A stretch of 64,000 nt of DNA. Origin: Phenylobacterium sp. Lineage in GTDB: Bacteria > Pseudomonadota > Alphaproteobacteria > Caulobacterales > Caulobacteraceae. The stretch is from positions 1-64,000 of the forward strand of contig NZ_WGNY01000044.1 in assembly GCF_016124325.1 (NCBI RefSeq). The letters run 5' to 3'. The notes under the pieces are model-generated. The model ran no database searches and was not told the DNA's origin. It worked only from the letters and a program-made list of their open reading frames with translations. Shown in pieces: positions 17,165 to 25,680 of this stretch. How positions within the stretch are numbered: the first letter of the stretch is position 1; each line of letters starts with the position of its first letter. Both the position numbers and the translations under genes were made by a program.

Positions 17165-17953
17165 CTACCCCAGCTTCACCGGCGGCCGGTCCCGGCCGTG
17201 CATCTTGCGCAGGTAGAGGCGCATGGTCTCGATCTCGGCCTTCAGGGTCTCCGGCGGCGTCGGCTGGGCCTTCACGGCGGCGGCGATCAGCGGGTCCTGC
17301 TCCACCTCCCACGGCAGGAAGTCGAACGCCGCCTCGGCGTCGTGCATCCAGATGATCGGATAGGGCCGGCCGAACATCACCCCCTTCAGCGGCTCGCGCC
17401 CCATCAGGTACAGCGCGCAGCGCCCGGCGTTCTCCGCCGCCAGCACCAGCTCCAGAATGTCCAGCGACAGCGCCATGCTGGCCGGCCGCGAGAACTTCGA
17501 GACCCGGAAGCCCAGGTCGATGTCGGGCCCGATGTAGTCGAGGTGCGCCCCGTCGCCGTTCGACAGCTCCGGCACCTCGATCTCGATGTTGGGCCCGGCG
17601 AAGTCGGCCAGCCACGCCGTCGCCTTGAGCCGCAGCGGCAGGGCCTCGAAATGGCGGTCCTCATAGGCCTTCATCGTCCGCAGGAGCGCCACCAGGATCG
17701 CGGTCAGCTCCTCGGCGCTGGCGGGCTCGGCGGTGAAGATCACCTCGTCGCCCATCACCTTCCACACCGCGATGGCCGGGTTGGCGTCGGGGTCGTCCAG
17801 GAACTCCAGCCCCACCCGCCCGGCGAACATCAGCGGGAAGTTGGCGAAGAAGGTCTGGAAGATGTCGAGCCAGCCGCCCGAGCCCTGGCCCGTGAACCGC
17901 GCCTTGAACTCGGTCGAGCCCGCCATGTCGACGGACAGGAATAGTCGAAGCAT
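17165..17953 (-). CDS. Class III nucleotidyl cyclase-like protein
   Basis: The 262-residue protein begins directly with FLSVDMAGST, matching the metal-binding FxDxxGST motif of adenylate/guanylate cyclase catalytic domains (aspartate D9). It continues with KVMGDE, which corresponds to the second metal site (K..GDE, D69). IDLGFRVSKFS lies where cyclases carry the VNxAAR transition-state segment; the arginine is kept, but the usual asparagine appears as aspartate. The second half of the protein is unlike standard cyclases. It may be an active but divergent cyclase or an effector-domain relative. A cyclic-nucleotide-binding-like protein is encoded 6 kb away. Confidence 0.6.
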   Translation of the reverse strand: MLRLFLSVDMAGSTEFKARFTGQGSGGWLDIFQTFFANFPLMFAGRVGLEFLDDPDANPAIAVWKVMGDEVIFTAEPASAEELTAILVALLRTMKAYEDRHFEALPLRLKATAWLADFAGPNIEIEVPELSNGDGAHLDYIGPDIDLGFRVSKFSRPASMALSLDILELVLAAENAGRCALYLMGREPLKGVMFGRPYPIIWMHDAEAAFDFLPWEVEQDPLIAAAVKAQPTPPETLKAEIETMRLYLRKMHGRDRPPVKLG

Positions 17954-18036
17954 GGCCGCCCAATCCCCTGCTGGCCATGTCGGCTATACAGGAGCCCACC
18001 GGCCCCAGCCACCCGCGCGCGACGCGCGTCGTCCGA

Positions 18037-18432
18037 TCAGCCGCCGGTCGCGCCGGCCTCGATCGTCCCGTGGATGGTCTGGCCGTTCGGCAACGGCTTC
18101 GCCGGGCTGACCATCACCCGCTGGGCGTCGAAGTACAGGCAGTTGCCCGGATAGAGCGTCGCGCGATAGCCGCCCCAGGCGACGGTGACCGGCACGTCCT
18201 CGACGGCGCGCTGATCGACGCCGGCGTTGCGGGGCAGGCAGAGCCGGACGTCGCGCGGGCTCGAATAGCGCACGACCTCGCGGGCGTCCTCGGTGTTGAG
18301 ATAGAATTCGCCGGGGTCGGCCAGACGCTGGCCATAGCGGACCACCGGGTCGGTCACCTGGGCGGCGGCGGTTCCGGCCAGGCCTGCGGCGGCGGCCGTG
18401 GCGAACAGGGTTGAGACGATCCGTCCCCTCAT
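18037..18432 (-). CDS. Hypothetical secreted protein
   Basis: The 131-residue product starts with a clear Sec signal (MRGRIVSTLFATAAAAGLAG, cleavage near AAA-Q). The mature part of about 105 residues contains two cysteines (RLCLPRN and GNCLYF) that could form a disulfide and is rich in beta-prone segments. I recognise no family. The likely location is the periplasm or cell surface. Confidence 0.65.
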   Translation of the reverse strand: MRGRIVSTLFATAAAAGLAGTAAAQVTDPVVRYGQRLADPGEFYLNTEDAREVVRYSSPRDVRLCLPRNAGVDQRAVEDVPVTVAWGGYRATLYPGNCLYFDAQRVMVSPAKPLPNGQTIHGTIEAGATGG

Positions 18433-18731
18433 GGGCGGCTCCCTTTGCAGCTTTCGTTCGGAATGGCTGTGGAAGACGCTCGCCGCCGCCTGGTTGCATC
18501 GCCGCCCATGGCGAGGCGTTCAAATCCTGGTGTGATCCGTCCGGCCGTCGACGCAGGTCGACTGTCGCAAAACCGCGCCCTCCACTTCACAGGCGCGTCA
18601 CGGACTCAGGTCATACGCCACCCTGCCCGGACAAGAGACACAAGAAGACATTGGGCTGCACTGAACAACGCGTCGCCTGAGCGTCGGCGATAACGCCAGC
18701 CACGGGCCCGCATGTCCTGGAGCGGCGTGAG
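18433..18731. other. Intergenic region between divergent genes
   Basis: These 299 bases separate a minus-strand secreted-protein gene from a plus-strand hydrolase gene and should contain both promoters. Only short overlapping frames without family character are present. I see no hairpin repeat and no RNA gene. GGAGC ahead of the hydrolase ATG at 18732 is its probable ribosome-binding site. Confidence 0.5.
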
Positions 18732-19793
18732 ATGTACTTGGAACCTGTTGCCCAGCCTCCCGCGATTGCCGCACCCGCTGATGGCGGCGCCGGCGCCGCC
18801 CCCGTCCTGAAGGCCTCGATCCCCTCGGGCCCGCTGCAGACGGCCGAGATCAGCGTCCTCACCTACAACGTCAAGGGCCTGCCCTGGCCCATCGCCTTCG
18901 GCCGCGGCAAGGCGCTGAAGCGGATCGGCCGCGAGCTGGCCGAGATGCGCCGCGAGGGCCGCCAGCCCGACGTCGTCCTGCTGCAGGAGGGCTTCCGGGG
19001 CGAGATCGCCGACCTCGTCCGCGAGAGCGGCTACCGCTACTGGGCCCAGGGCCCGGACCGCTTCGACGCCGCCGCCCCCGCCGAGGGGCCCGGCGCCCCG
19101 CCCGGCCTGGGCGCGCCCAAGTTCACCGGCAGCGGCCTGCACATCCTCTCCGACGCGCCCATCCTCGACGTCGAGGCCATCGCCTACCGCAGCTGCGCCG
19201 GCATCGACTGCATGGCCAACAAGGGCGCGATGATGGCCCGCGTCGCCGCCGCCGGCCTGCCGGTGGCCCTCGACGTCGTCAACACGCACATGAACGCCCG
19301 CCACGCCTCGCGCGCGCCGCCCGCCGAGGCCCGCGAGGCCCACAACGAGCAGACCCGCGAGCTGATCGCCTTCATCGAGGCCAACCGCCGCGACGGCGCG
19401 CCCATGCTGGTGGGCGGCGACTTCAACGTGAAGAACGCCCCCGAGCGCTACTACTTCGATGCCCTGAAGCGCCCCTACACCGTGGTCAGCGAGTTCTGCA
19501 GCCGCGACGGCTCGGGCTGCGGGGCGGGGGCGGCCGACGCGGTCGCCGAGCCCTGGCTGCGCTCGCAGGACCTGCAGGCCTTCGCCCCCGGCGGCGTGCG
19601 CGTGCGCCCGGTCGAGGTCGAGACCCTGTTCGACGCCCGCGGCAAGCGCCTCTCCGATCACGAGGGCTACCTCGTCCGCTACCGCCTGAGCTGGTCGGCC
19701 GCCACCCTCGCCGCCGCCCGCCTGGCCCCCGGCGTCGAGGTGACGCCCAAGCTCGGCAAGTCCCTCGGCTTCAAGGTCTCCTGGACGCGGTGA
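18732..19793 (+). CDS. Endonuclease/exonuclease/phosphatase-family hydrolase
   Basis: This 353-residue metal-dependent hydrolase of the DNase I/sphingomyelinase superfamily has the motifs in order: TYNVKG (N46), LLQEGF (metal-binding E86), VNTHMN, GGDFNV and the C-terminal catalytic pair LSDHEGY. The superfamily includes DNases, lipid phosphatases and sphingomyelinases, and the substrate cannot be assigned here. The N-terminus has no classical signal peptide, but its first 30 residues are proline/alanine-rich and disordered. Cysteines around FCSRDGSGC suggest an oxidising, extracytoplasmic location (inference). Confidence 0.85.
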   Translation: MYLEPVAQPPAIAAPADGGAGAAPVLKASIPSGPLQTAEISVLTYNVKGLPWPIAFGRGKALKRIGRELAEMRREGRQPDVVLLQEGFRGEIADLVRESGYRYWAQGPDRFDAAAPAEGPGAPPGLGAPKFTGSGLHILSDAPILDVEAIAYRSCAGIDCMANKGAMMARVAAAGLPVALDVVNTHMNARHASRAPPAEAREAHNEQTRELIAFIEANRRDGAPMLVGGDFNVKNAPERYYFDALKRPYTVVSEFCSRDGSGCGAGAADAVAEPWLRSQDLQAFAPGGVRVRPVEVETLFDARGKRLSDHEGYLVRYRLSWSAATLAAARLAPGVEVTPKLGKSLGFKVSWTR

Positions 19794-19818
19794 TTCGCCG
19801 GTTAGCCCCGCCGCCCGT

Positions 19819-20070
19819 CTAGGCGTCGCAGGACCTGACCGCGTGGGCCACGTGGAACGAGCCCGAGTGCGAGAGCACGATCCAGTCGCCGGTGTGGGCG
19901 ATCACCAGGCCGTCGGGGGTGCGCACCTGGATGGCGCTGGCCTCGGCCACGGCGCGCGCGTCCTCGCCCAGCCACTGCCAGAGCACGGCCCAGTTCTTCC
20001 GGTCGTTCGCCGGCGGCACCCGCAGGGCGGCGCCGTGGTCGAAGGGTGGGTGAAGCTGGTAGACGTGCAT
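19819..20070 (-). CDS. Small hypothetical protein, 83 residues
   Basis: The sequence looks like a single small beta-rich domain, with segments VRTPDGLVIAHTGDWIVLSHSG and LWQWLGEDARAVAEA. It is soluble, with no signal or membrane segment. The ATG at 20070 begins MHVYQLHPPFDHG. I do not recognise a family, although its alternating strand pattern and good codon bias support a real gene. Confidence 0.6.
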   Translation of the reverse strand: MHVYQLHPPFDHGAALRVPPANDRKNWAVLWQWLGEDARAVAEASAIQVRTPDGLVIAHTGDWIVLSHSGSFHVAHAVRSCDA

Positions 20071-20280
20071 GGTCTTCGCAAACTCGTCGGACGGAACCGC
20101 CGCAGTTGCGCGGTGCTTCGGTCACCAAGACCTTAACCGCGCCCTGCAATCGGAAGGCGCGTCGGTTGCAGCGGATCGCCTTGCGGCTGAAAAAGCTTTG
20201 CAATTCCAAAACAAGGTTCTTTATTCGACAACCGGTACTTGCGGGGTCGGACGGGGACACCCGCGCAAAGGAGGTTTGTT

Positions 20281-20703
20281 ATGGCGGAGGTGTCGACCAA
20301 GGCGCCTGATCCGATGGACATCGCGTTGGGGGCCGCGGTGCGTATTCGGCGACGGACGATCGGGATGTCGCAGGAGGCGCTGGCCGAACAGTGCGGGGTC
20401 AGTTTCCAGCAGATTCAGAAGTACGAAAACGGCGCCAACCGCATCTCGTTCTCGCGTCTGGTCCAGATTTCGCGCGCCCTGCGCTGCCGCGTGACCGACC
20501 TGATGGACGTCTTCGACGGGGCCGACAAGGAAACCGCCGAGGATCTCGACCTGCTCACCCGCATGCGCACGCCGGGCGCGCTGGAGCTGCTCTCGGCCTA
20601 CGAACGGCTGCCGCCCGACGTGCGGCTCTCGCTGGTCAATCTGGTGCGCACCTTGACCGCCCAGCAGCAGCCGGCGGCCTCGAAGCAGACCGTCCCGGCC
20701 TGA
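20281..20703 (+). CDS. XRE-family transcriptional regulator
   Basis: This 140-residue protein has an N-terminal Cro/CI-type helix-turn-helix at about 23-80 (RRRTIGMSQEALAEQCGVS, then QQIQKYENGANR). The short acidic C-terminal half probably mediates dimerisation. The start at 20281 is fixed by a strong AAGGAGG 6 bases upstream. A roughly 200-base AT-richer region upstream separates it from a divergent small gene and probably carries its promoter. Relatives of this size are common in Caulobacter-type genomes; targets are unknown. Confidence 0.88.
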   Translation: MAEVSTKAPDPMDIALGAAVRIRRRTIGMSQEALAEQCGVSFQQIQKYENGANRISFSRLVQISRALRCRVTDLMDVFDGADKETAEDLDLLTRMRTPGALELLSAYERLPPDVRLSLVNLVRTLTAQQQPAASKQTVPA

Positions 20704-20710
20704 CCGCGCC

Positions 20711-21340
20711 TCAGTCGGCGGCCAGGGCCTTGTCGATCAGGGCCTTGGCCTCGGGGCCCGACCAGTCGGCCTCGCCCGCCACGCGCGCGACCTCCAGGCC
20801 GTCGCGGCCGTAGATCACCGTGGTCGGCGCGCCGGCCGCGCCGATCTTGAACGGCAGCTTCATCTCCCGGTCGTGGTAGAAGTCGAGCGGCCCGTTCTGG
20901 GCGATGAACAGCCGCGCGTTGGCCGCCGCCTCGGGCGTGTCGATGCTGATCGGCACCACCGCCACCGGCTTGCCCTTGAACTCCGCCGCCAGCTTGGCCA
21001 GCGTCGGCATCTCGATCTTGCAGGGCGCGCACCAGGTGGCCCAGACGTTCATCACCACCACCTTGCCCTTCAGGTCGGCGATCTTCATCGCCTTGCCGCT
21101 GGCGTCGTAGAACACGTAGTCCGGCGGCGGCGTCGGGGCCTTGGGCGTGACGAGCTTGGCGGCGAAGTCGCTCTTGGGCGCGGCGGCGGCCTCTTCGGTA
21201 TGCACCACGGGCGCCGGCTTGGTGGAAGCCTGGACGATGATGTAGAGAACCGCCGCGACGCCGGCCAAGGCGGCGCACACGAGCGCCCAGGCCAGAACGT
21301 TGCGCCGGGGCTTCACGGACGCCTGCGGACCTTCACTCAT
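20711..21340 (-). CDS. tlpA: TlpA-family membrane-anchored thiol:disulfide oxidoreductase
   Basis: The 209-residue protein has a short cytoplasmic N-terminus, one membrane anchor at about 14-36 and a periplasmic thioredoxin-like domain with the redox motif WATWCAPCK (C104, C107). The region ending GAPTTVIYG contains the cis-proline loop. TlpA proteins reduce apo-cytochrome or cytochrome oxidase thiols in the periplasm. The ATG at 21340 abuts the argH ATG head-to-head with no intergenic base, and GAGGAG lies 11 bases upstream inside argH. It runs convergently with the XRE gene. Confidence 0.9.
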   Translation of the reverse strand: MSEGPQASVKPRRNVLAWALVCAALAGVAAVLYIIVQASTKPAPVVHTEEAAAAPKSDFAAKLVTPKAPTPPPDYVFYDASGKAMKIADLKGKVVVMNVWATWCAPCKIEMPTLAKLAAEFKGKPVAVVPISIDTPEAAANARLFIAQNGPLDFYHDREMKLPFKIGAAGAPTTVIYGRDGLEVARVAGEADWSGPEAKALIDKALAAD

Positions 21341-22762
21341 ATGACCGACGACTCCTCTGATCCGCCCGCCTCGGCCGCACCTGCGGGCCAGGCCATGTGG
21401 GGCGGCCGTTTCTCGGGGAAGCCGGCCGAACTGATGCAGGCGATCAACGTCTCCATCGGCTTCGACAAGCGGCTTGCGGCGCAGGACCTGGCCGGGTCGC
21501 GGGCGCACGCGGCGATGTTGCGCACTGTCGGCGTGATTTCAAGCGAGGACGAGGCCGCCATCCAGGACGGTCTGTCGCGGATCGAGGCCGAGATCGCCGC
21601 CGGGACCTTCCCGTTCCGTGACGAGTTCGAGGATATCCACATGAACGTGGAGGCCCGGCTGCGCGAGCTGATCGGGCCCGCCGCCGGCCGCCTGCACACC
21701 GCCCGCTCGCGCAACGACCAGGTGGCGCTCGACTTCCGCCTGTGGGTGCGTGACGCCTGCGACCGCACCGTGGGCCAGCTCCAGGCGCTCCAGCGCGCGC
21801 TGGTCGCCCAGGCCGAGGCCCACGCCGACGCGGTCATGCCGGGCTTCACCCACCTCCAGCCCGCCCAGCCGGTCACCTTCGGCCACCACATGATGGCCTA
21901 TGTGGAGATGTTCGGCCGCGATGCCGCCCGCTTCGCCGACGCCCGGGCGCGGATGAACGAGAGCCCGCTGGGCGCCGCCGCCCTGGCCGGCTCGCCCTTC
22001 CCGATCGACCGCCACATGACGGCCAAGGCGCTGGGCTTCGACCGCCCCACCGCCAACTCGCTCGACAGCGTCGCCGACCGCGACTTCGCGCTCGAGGCCC
22101 TGGCCGCCGCCGCCATCTGCGGCGCCCACCTCTCGCGCCTGGCCGAAGAGATCGTGATCTGGATGACGCCGCAGTTCGGCTTCGTGAAGCTCTCCGACGC
22201 CTTCACCACCGGCTCGTCGATCATGCCGCAGAAGAAAAACCCCGACGCGGCCGAACTCATCCGCGCCAAGGTCGGCCGCCTGCTGGGGTCGTTCACCCAG
22301 CTCACGGTGGTCATGAAGGGCCTGCCGCTGACCTATTCGAAGGACATGCAGGAGGACAAGGTCCCCACCTTCGAGGCCTTCGACGCCCTGGAGCTCTCCC
22401 TGCTGGCCATGGCCGGCATGGTCGCCGACATGCGGCCCAATGCCGAAGCCATGAAGGCCGCCGCCGGCGCCGGCTTCTCCACCGCCACCGACCTCGCCGA
22501 CTGGCTGGTGCGCGAGCTGGGGATCCCCTTCCGCGACGCCCACCACGTCACCGGCGCGGCCGTGAAGCGCGCCGAGGAACTGGGCGTCGACCTGCCCGGC
22601 CTTCCCCTCGCCGAGCTGAAGGCCCTGGACAACCGCATCACCGACGCCATCTTCGGCGTGCTCACGCCGCAGGCCTCCGCCGCCAGCCGCCGGAGCTATG
22701 GCGGCGCGGCCCCCGAGCAGGTCCGCGCCCAGATCGCGCGTTGGAAGGAGATCCTGGCATGA
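21341..22762 (+). CDS. argH: Argininosuccinate lyase
   Basis: This enzyme cleaves argininosuccinate to arginine and fumarate in the last step of arginine synthesis. The 473-residue product contains the family core MWGGRFSGKPAELM, the GFTHLQPAQPVTFGHH region and the fumarase-superfamily signature GSSIMPQKKNPD. The ATG at 21341 adds 18 residues before the canonical MWGGRF; an ATG at 21395 would give the standard N-terminus and leave about 50 bases for a promoter against tlpA. The stop overlaps a vestigial ATGA, and a repeat lies between it and the lipoprotein gene. Confidence 0.95.
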   Translation: MTDDSSDPPASAAPAGQAMWGGRFSGKPAELMQAINVSIGFDKRLAAQDLAGSRAHAAMLRTVGVISSEDEAAIQDGLSRIEAEIAAGTFPFRDEFEDIHMNVEARLRELIGPAAGRLHTARSRNDQVALDFRLWVRDACDRTVGQLQALQRALVAQAEAHADAVMPGFTHLQPAQPVTFGHHMMAYVEMFGRDAARFADARARMNESPLGAAALAGSPFPIDRHMTAKALGFDRPTANSLDSVADRDFALEALAAAAICGAHLSRLAEEIVIWMTPQFGFVKLSDAFTTGSSIMPQKKNPDAAELIRAKVGRLLGSFTQLTVVMKGLPLTYSKDMQEDKVPTFEAFDALELSLLAMAGMVADMRPNAEAMKAAAGAGFSTATDLADWLVRELGIPFRDAHHVTGAAVKRAEELGVDLPGLPLAELKALDNRITDAIFGVLTPQASAASRRSYGGAAPEQVRAQIARWKEILA

Positions 22763-22807
22763 GCCGTCGCGTCCGCAGCCAACGCCGAGGCCTTGCCGCT
22801 TCCACGC

Positions 22808-22921
22808 CGTCATCCTCGCCCTTGTGGCGAGGATCCCTCGATCGGCCGCACGGCCGGTTCGAGACCGGCGCGCGCCGTGCGGCTTCGAGAGGGATCCCAG
22901 GCACAAGGCCTGGGATGACGG
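22808..22921. repeat. CGTCATCC...GGATGACG inverted-repeat element
   Basis: The element is about 114 bp, bounded by CGTCATCC and GGATGACG. It contains two inner hairpins, one at each end: CTCGCCCTTGTGGCGAG, and CCCAGGCACAAGGCCTGGG. The ends resemble those of the elements at 50441-50586 and 56391-56519. It lies between argH and the start of the lipoprotein gene, and its right end supplies that gene's likely start codon. Confidence 0.8.
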
Positions 22922-23172
22922 ATGAAACCTTCCCCGCCTTGCGGCGCCTGGCTGTCCTCGGCGCGGCCTTCGCCGCCGCCGCCGCCCTTTCCGGCTGCGG
23001 CAAGGTGGGCCAGCTCGAACGCCCCGGCCCGATGTTCGGCCACGCGCCCGCGCCGACCGACGCCGACGCCCCGCCGCCGCCCGATCCCAACCGGCCGGTG
23101 AAGACGGTCGACCCGCGCGACCGCTCCGACGACGCCGCGCCCACCCTCACGGCGCCCGACCAGCCGCAATGA
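22915..23172 (+). CDS. Small lipoprotein (LptM-like position next to lysA)
   Basis: The 85-residue precursor has a lipoprotein signal: charged start, hydrophobic RLAVLGAAFAAAAALSGC and a lipobox LSGC with C28. The mature part GKVGQLERPGP followed by a proline/aspartate-rich tail resembles the short outer-membrane lipoproteins encoded upstream of lysA in proteobacteria (LptM/YifL type). The start ATG lies in the right arm of a palindromic repeat. A frame starting at 22759 overlapping the argH stop would run through the whole repeat and bury the signal peptide, so I prefer 22915. The stop overlaps the lysA start as ATGA. Confidence 0.75.
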   Translation: MTDETFPALRRLAVLGAAFAAAAALSGCGKVGQLERPGPMFGHAPAPTDADAPPPPDPNRPVKTVDPRDRSDDAAPTLTAPDQPQ

Positions 23173-24452
23173 ACCACTTCGAGCTGCGGGGCGGCGAGCT
23201 CCACTGCGAGGGCGTTTCCCTGCGCGCCATCGCCGAGGCCGTCGGCACGCCCGTCTACGTCTATTCCACCGCCACGCTCGAGCGGCACTACACCGTCCTG
23301 CGCGACGCCCTGGCCGCCGCCGGCCTCAAGGCCCCGCTGATCGCCTATGCGGTCAAGGCCAACTCCAACGTGGCCGTCCTGCGCACCCTGGGCGACCTGG
23401 GCGCCGGCGCCGACACCGTCTCCGAGGGCGAGATCCGCCGCGCGCTGGCCGCCGGCATCCCGCCGCAGCGCATCGTCTTCTCCGGCGTCGGCAAGACCGA
23501 GGCCGAGATCGCCTTCGCCGTCGATACGGGCGTGGCCGAGATCAACGTGGAGTCCGAGCCCGAGCTGCACGTCGTCAGCCGTATCGCCCACGCCCGCGGC
23601 AAGCGCGCCGACATCGCCATCCGGGTGAACCCCGACATCGCCGCCGGCGGCCACGCCAAGATCTCCACCGGCAAGTCCGACAACAAGTTCGGCGTCAGCT
23701 TCTCGGAAGCCGAGCGCCTCTACGCCAACGCCGCCAACATGGCCGGCGTGCGCCCCGTGGGCGTCGCCTGCCACATCGGCAGCCAGATCGTCGACCTGGC
23801 CCCCATGGAGGCCGCCTTCGCCAAGATGCGCGGCCTGGTCGAGCGCATCCGCGCCGAGGGCCTGCCCCTCCAGCGCCTCGACCTCGGCGGCGGCCTGGGC
23901 GCGCCCTATTTCGACCAGCCCGAGCCCCCCTCGCCCGCCGACTACGCCGCCATGATCGCCCGCGCCATGGCCGGCCTCGACATCGAGCTGGCCTTCGAGC
24001 CCGGCCGCATGATCGCCGCCAACGCCGGCGTCCTGCTGGCCCGCGTCATCCACGTGCACCAGCGCCCCGAGGGCCGCCGCTTCCTGGTGCTCGACGCGGC
24101 CATGAACGACCTCATGCGCCCGGCCATGTACGACGCCTTCCACGACATCCGCCCGGTCGTCCCACGCCCCGCCGACGGCGCCGGGTCAGACAAGCCCTAC
24201 GACGTGGTCGGCCCCATCTGCGAGACCGGCGACACCTTCACCCGCGACCGCGCCCTGCCGCCGCTCGGCCCCGGCGACCTCGTCGCCTTCATGACCGCCG
24301 GCGCCTACGGCGCCGCCATGGCCAGCGAGTACAACTCCCGCCCCCTCGTCCCCGAGGTGCTGGTCAAGGGCGACCGGTGGGCCGTCGTCCGCCCCAGGCC
24401 CACCTACGAGGAAATGCTGGCGCGGGAAGCCGCCCCGCCCTGGCAGCAATAG
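23169..24452 (+). CDS. lysA: Diaminopimelate decarboxylase
   Basis: The enzyme decarboxylates meso-diaminopimelate to lysine. The 427 residues include the PLP lysine K63 in AYAVKANSN, HIGSQI, the glycine-rich DLGGGLG, EPGRMI, the CETGD substrate motif and the C-terminal YNSRP. It follows argH and the small lipoprotein with an ATGA overlap, the conserved argH-lptM-lysA order of many proteobacteria. A CCCTCTCCC-type hairpin directly after the stop may terminate transcription. Confidence 0.96.
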   Translation: MNHFELRGGELHCEGVSLRAIAEAVGTPVYVYSTATLERHYTVLRDALAAAGLKAPLIAYAVKANSNVAVLRTLGDLGAGADTVSEGEIRRALAAGIPPQRIVFSGVGKTEAEIAFAVDTGVAEINVESEPELHVVSRIAHARGKRADIAIRVNPDIAAGGHAKISTGKSDNKFGVSFSEAERLYANAANMAGVRPVGVACHIGSQIVDLAPMEAAFAKMRGLVERIRAEGLPLQRLDLGGGLGAPYFDQPEPPSPADYAAMIARAMAGLDIELAFEPGRMIAANAGVLLARVIHVHQRPEGRRFLVLDAAMNDLMRPAMYDAFHDIRPVVPRPADGAGSDKPYDVVGPICETGDTFTRDRALPPLGPGDLVAFMTAGAYGAAMASEYNSRPLVPEVLVKGDRWAVVRPRPTYEEMLAREAAPPWQQ

Positions 24453-24458
24453 CCGCCA

Positions 24459-24506
24459 CCCCCTCTCCCCCCGCGAAGCGGAGAGGGAGAGGCCGGGAGA
24501 GGGGCG
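24459..24506. repeat. CCCTCTCCC/GGGAGAGGG palindromic element, copy 2
   Basis: This copy has the same layout as the element at 5872-5920: CCCCCTCTCCCC, a GCGAAGC loop, GGAGAGGGAGAGG and a trailing GGGAGAGGGGCG. It lies 7 bases after the lysA stop and ahead of the esterase gene, as expected for a terminator-like intergenic repeat. Confidence 0.8.
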
Positions 24507-24569
24507 CCGCCGGGCGTGGCGCGCCGCCGTGTGGTTGGCTAGGCTCCGATCGTCAGGGAAGGATCGTCC

Positions 24570-25553
24570 ATGAACAGGCTCCGCAGCGCGGCGCTCGCCG
24601 TCGTCATCGCCGTCGGCGCATGCGGCGCCGCCGTGGCGCAGGCGCCCGGCCCGCCGCCCGCCGACCCCGGCCCGCCGCTCAGCGGCTATCCGCGAAACGC
24701 GCTTCGGCCGCCCACGCCCGCGGAACTGAAGACGGCGACCTATGTCCGCGACGTCATCTACGGCCACCGCGACGGCATGGCGCTCACCTACGACGTCTTC
24801 AAGCCGGTGAAGAACGCCAACGGCGCGCTCGTGGTCAACATGGTGTCCGCCGGCTGGCGGTCGTCATGGGCCCCGCCGGAAGAGCGCCAGGCCCGCTATC
24901 AGGCCCTGATCGACAAGGGCTTCACCGTGGTCGCGCTCTACCATTCCTCGGCGCCGCGCTTCCAGGTGCCCGACGCGGTCGCCGACGTGCGGCTCGGGAT
25001 GCGCCACATCAAGCTGCACGCCGCCGACTACGGCGCCGATCCCGCGCGCATCGGCGTGTGGGGCGCGAGCGCCGGCGGCCATCTGGCCCTCGTCGCCGGC
25101 ATGATGGCCGACGACGGCGACCCCGCCGCCGCCAACCCCCTGGAGCGCCTGGGCAACCGCGTCGCGGCCGTCGTCGCCTACTTCCCGCCCACCGACCTGG
25201 CCATCCTGCTGCGGGGCCTCCCCAAGGCCGGCCCCATCGCCTTCGACGACAAGCTGATGGCCTCGGTCTCGCCCATCCACAGCGTCGACGCCAGCGATCC
25301 GCCGACCCTGATACTGCACGGCGACGCCGACCGGGGCGTGCCGCCCGCGCAGAGCGAGGCCATGCACGCGGCCCTCGACAGCGCCGGGGTCGAAAACCGG
25401 CTGACGATGTTCCCGGGGGCCGACCACGACTTCTATGTCAAAGGCGACCCGGCCAGGACCGACGCCTACGCCACCCAGGCCATGGCCGCGATGGTCGCCT
25501 GGTTCGAAAGCCACGTCGGCAAGTCGTCCGCCAGCGCCCGTTCCGAGGACTGA
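24570..25553 (+). CDS. Secreted alpha/beta hydrolase (esterase/BD-FAE-like)
   Basis: This 327-residue serine hydrolase has a Sec signal peptide (cleavage near AVAQ-AP). The nucleophile is S167 in GASAGG, an acid residue lies in HGDADRGVPP, and the histidine is in GADHDFY. The overall pattern matches secreted esterases of the BD-FAE/acetyl-esterase group, which deacylate sugars or small esters. GGAAGGA precedes the ATG. It is convergent with the left end of the kai-region signalling operon. Confidence 0.82.
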   Translation: MNRLRSAALAVVIAVGACGAAVAQAPGPPPADPGPPLSGYPRNALRPPTPAELKTATYVRDVIYGHRDGMALTYDVFKPVKNANGALVVNMVSAGWRSSWAPPEERQARYQALIDKGFTVVALYHSSAPRFQVPDAVADVRLGMRHIKLHAADYGADPARIGVWGASAGGHLALVAGMMADDGDPAAANPLERLGNRVAAVVAYFPPTDLAILLRGLPKAGPIAFDDKLMASVSPIHSVDASDPPTLILHGDADRGVPPAQSEAMHAALDSAGVENRLTMFPGADHDFYVKGDPARTDAYATQAMAAMVAWFESHVGKSSASARSED

Positions 25554-25680
25554 GGCGGGCCAGCAAGACGAGCACCAGGACACCCGGGGCGGCCGTCGCT
25601 CGCGCGGCGCCCGACCGCGGCGATCGAGGCGCCGCCGGCCCAGGTGATCCGCGGCGATGGTCGTGGCGGCCCCTTGTCCC

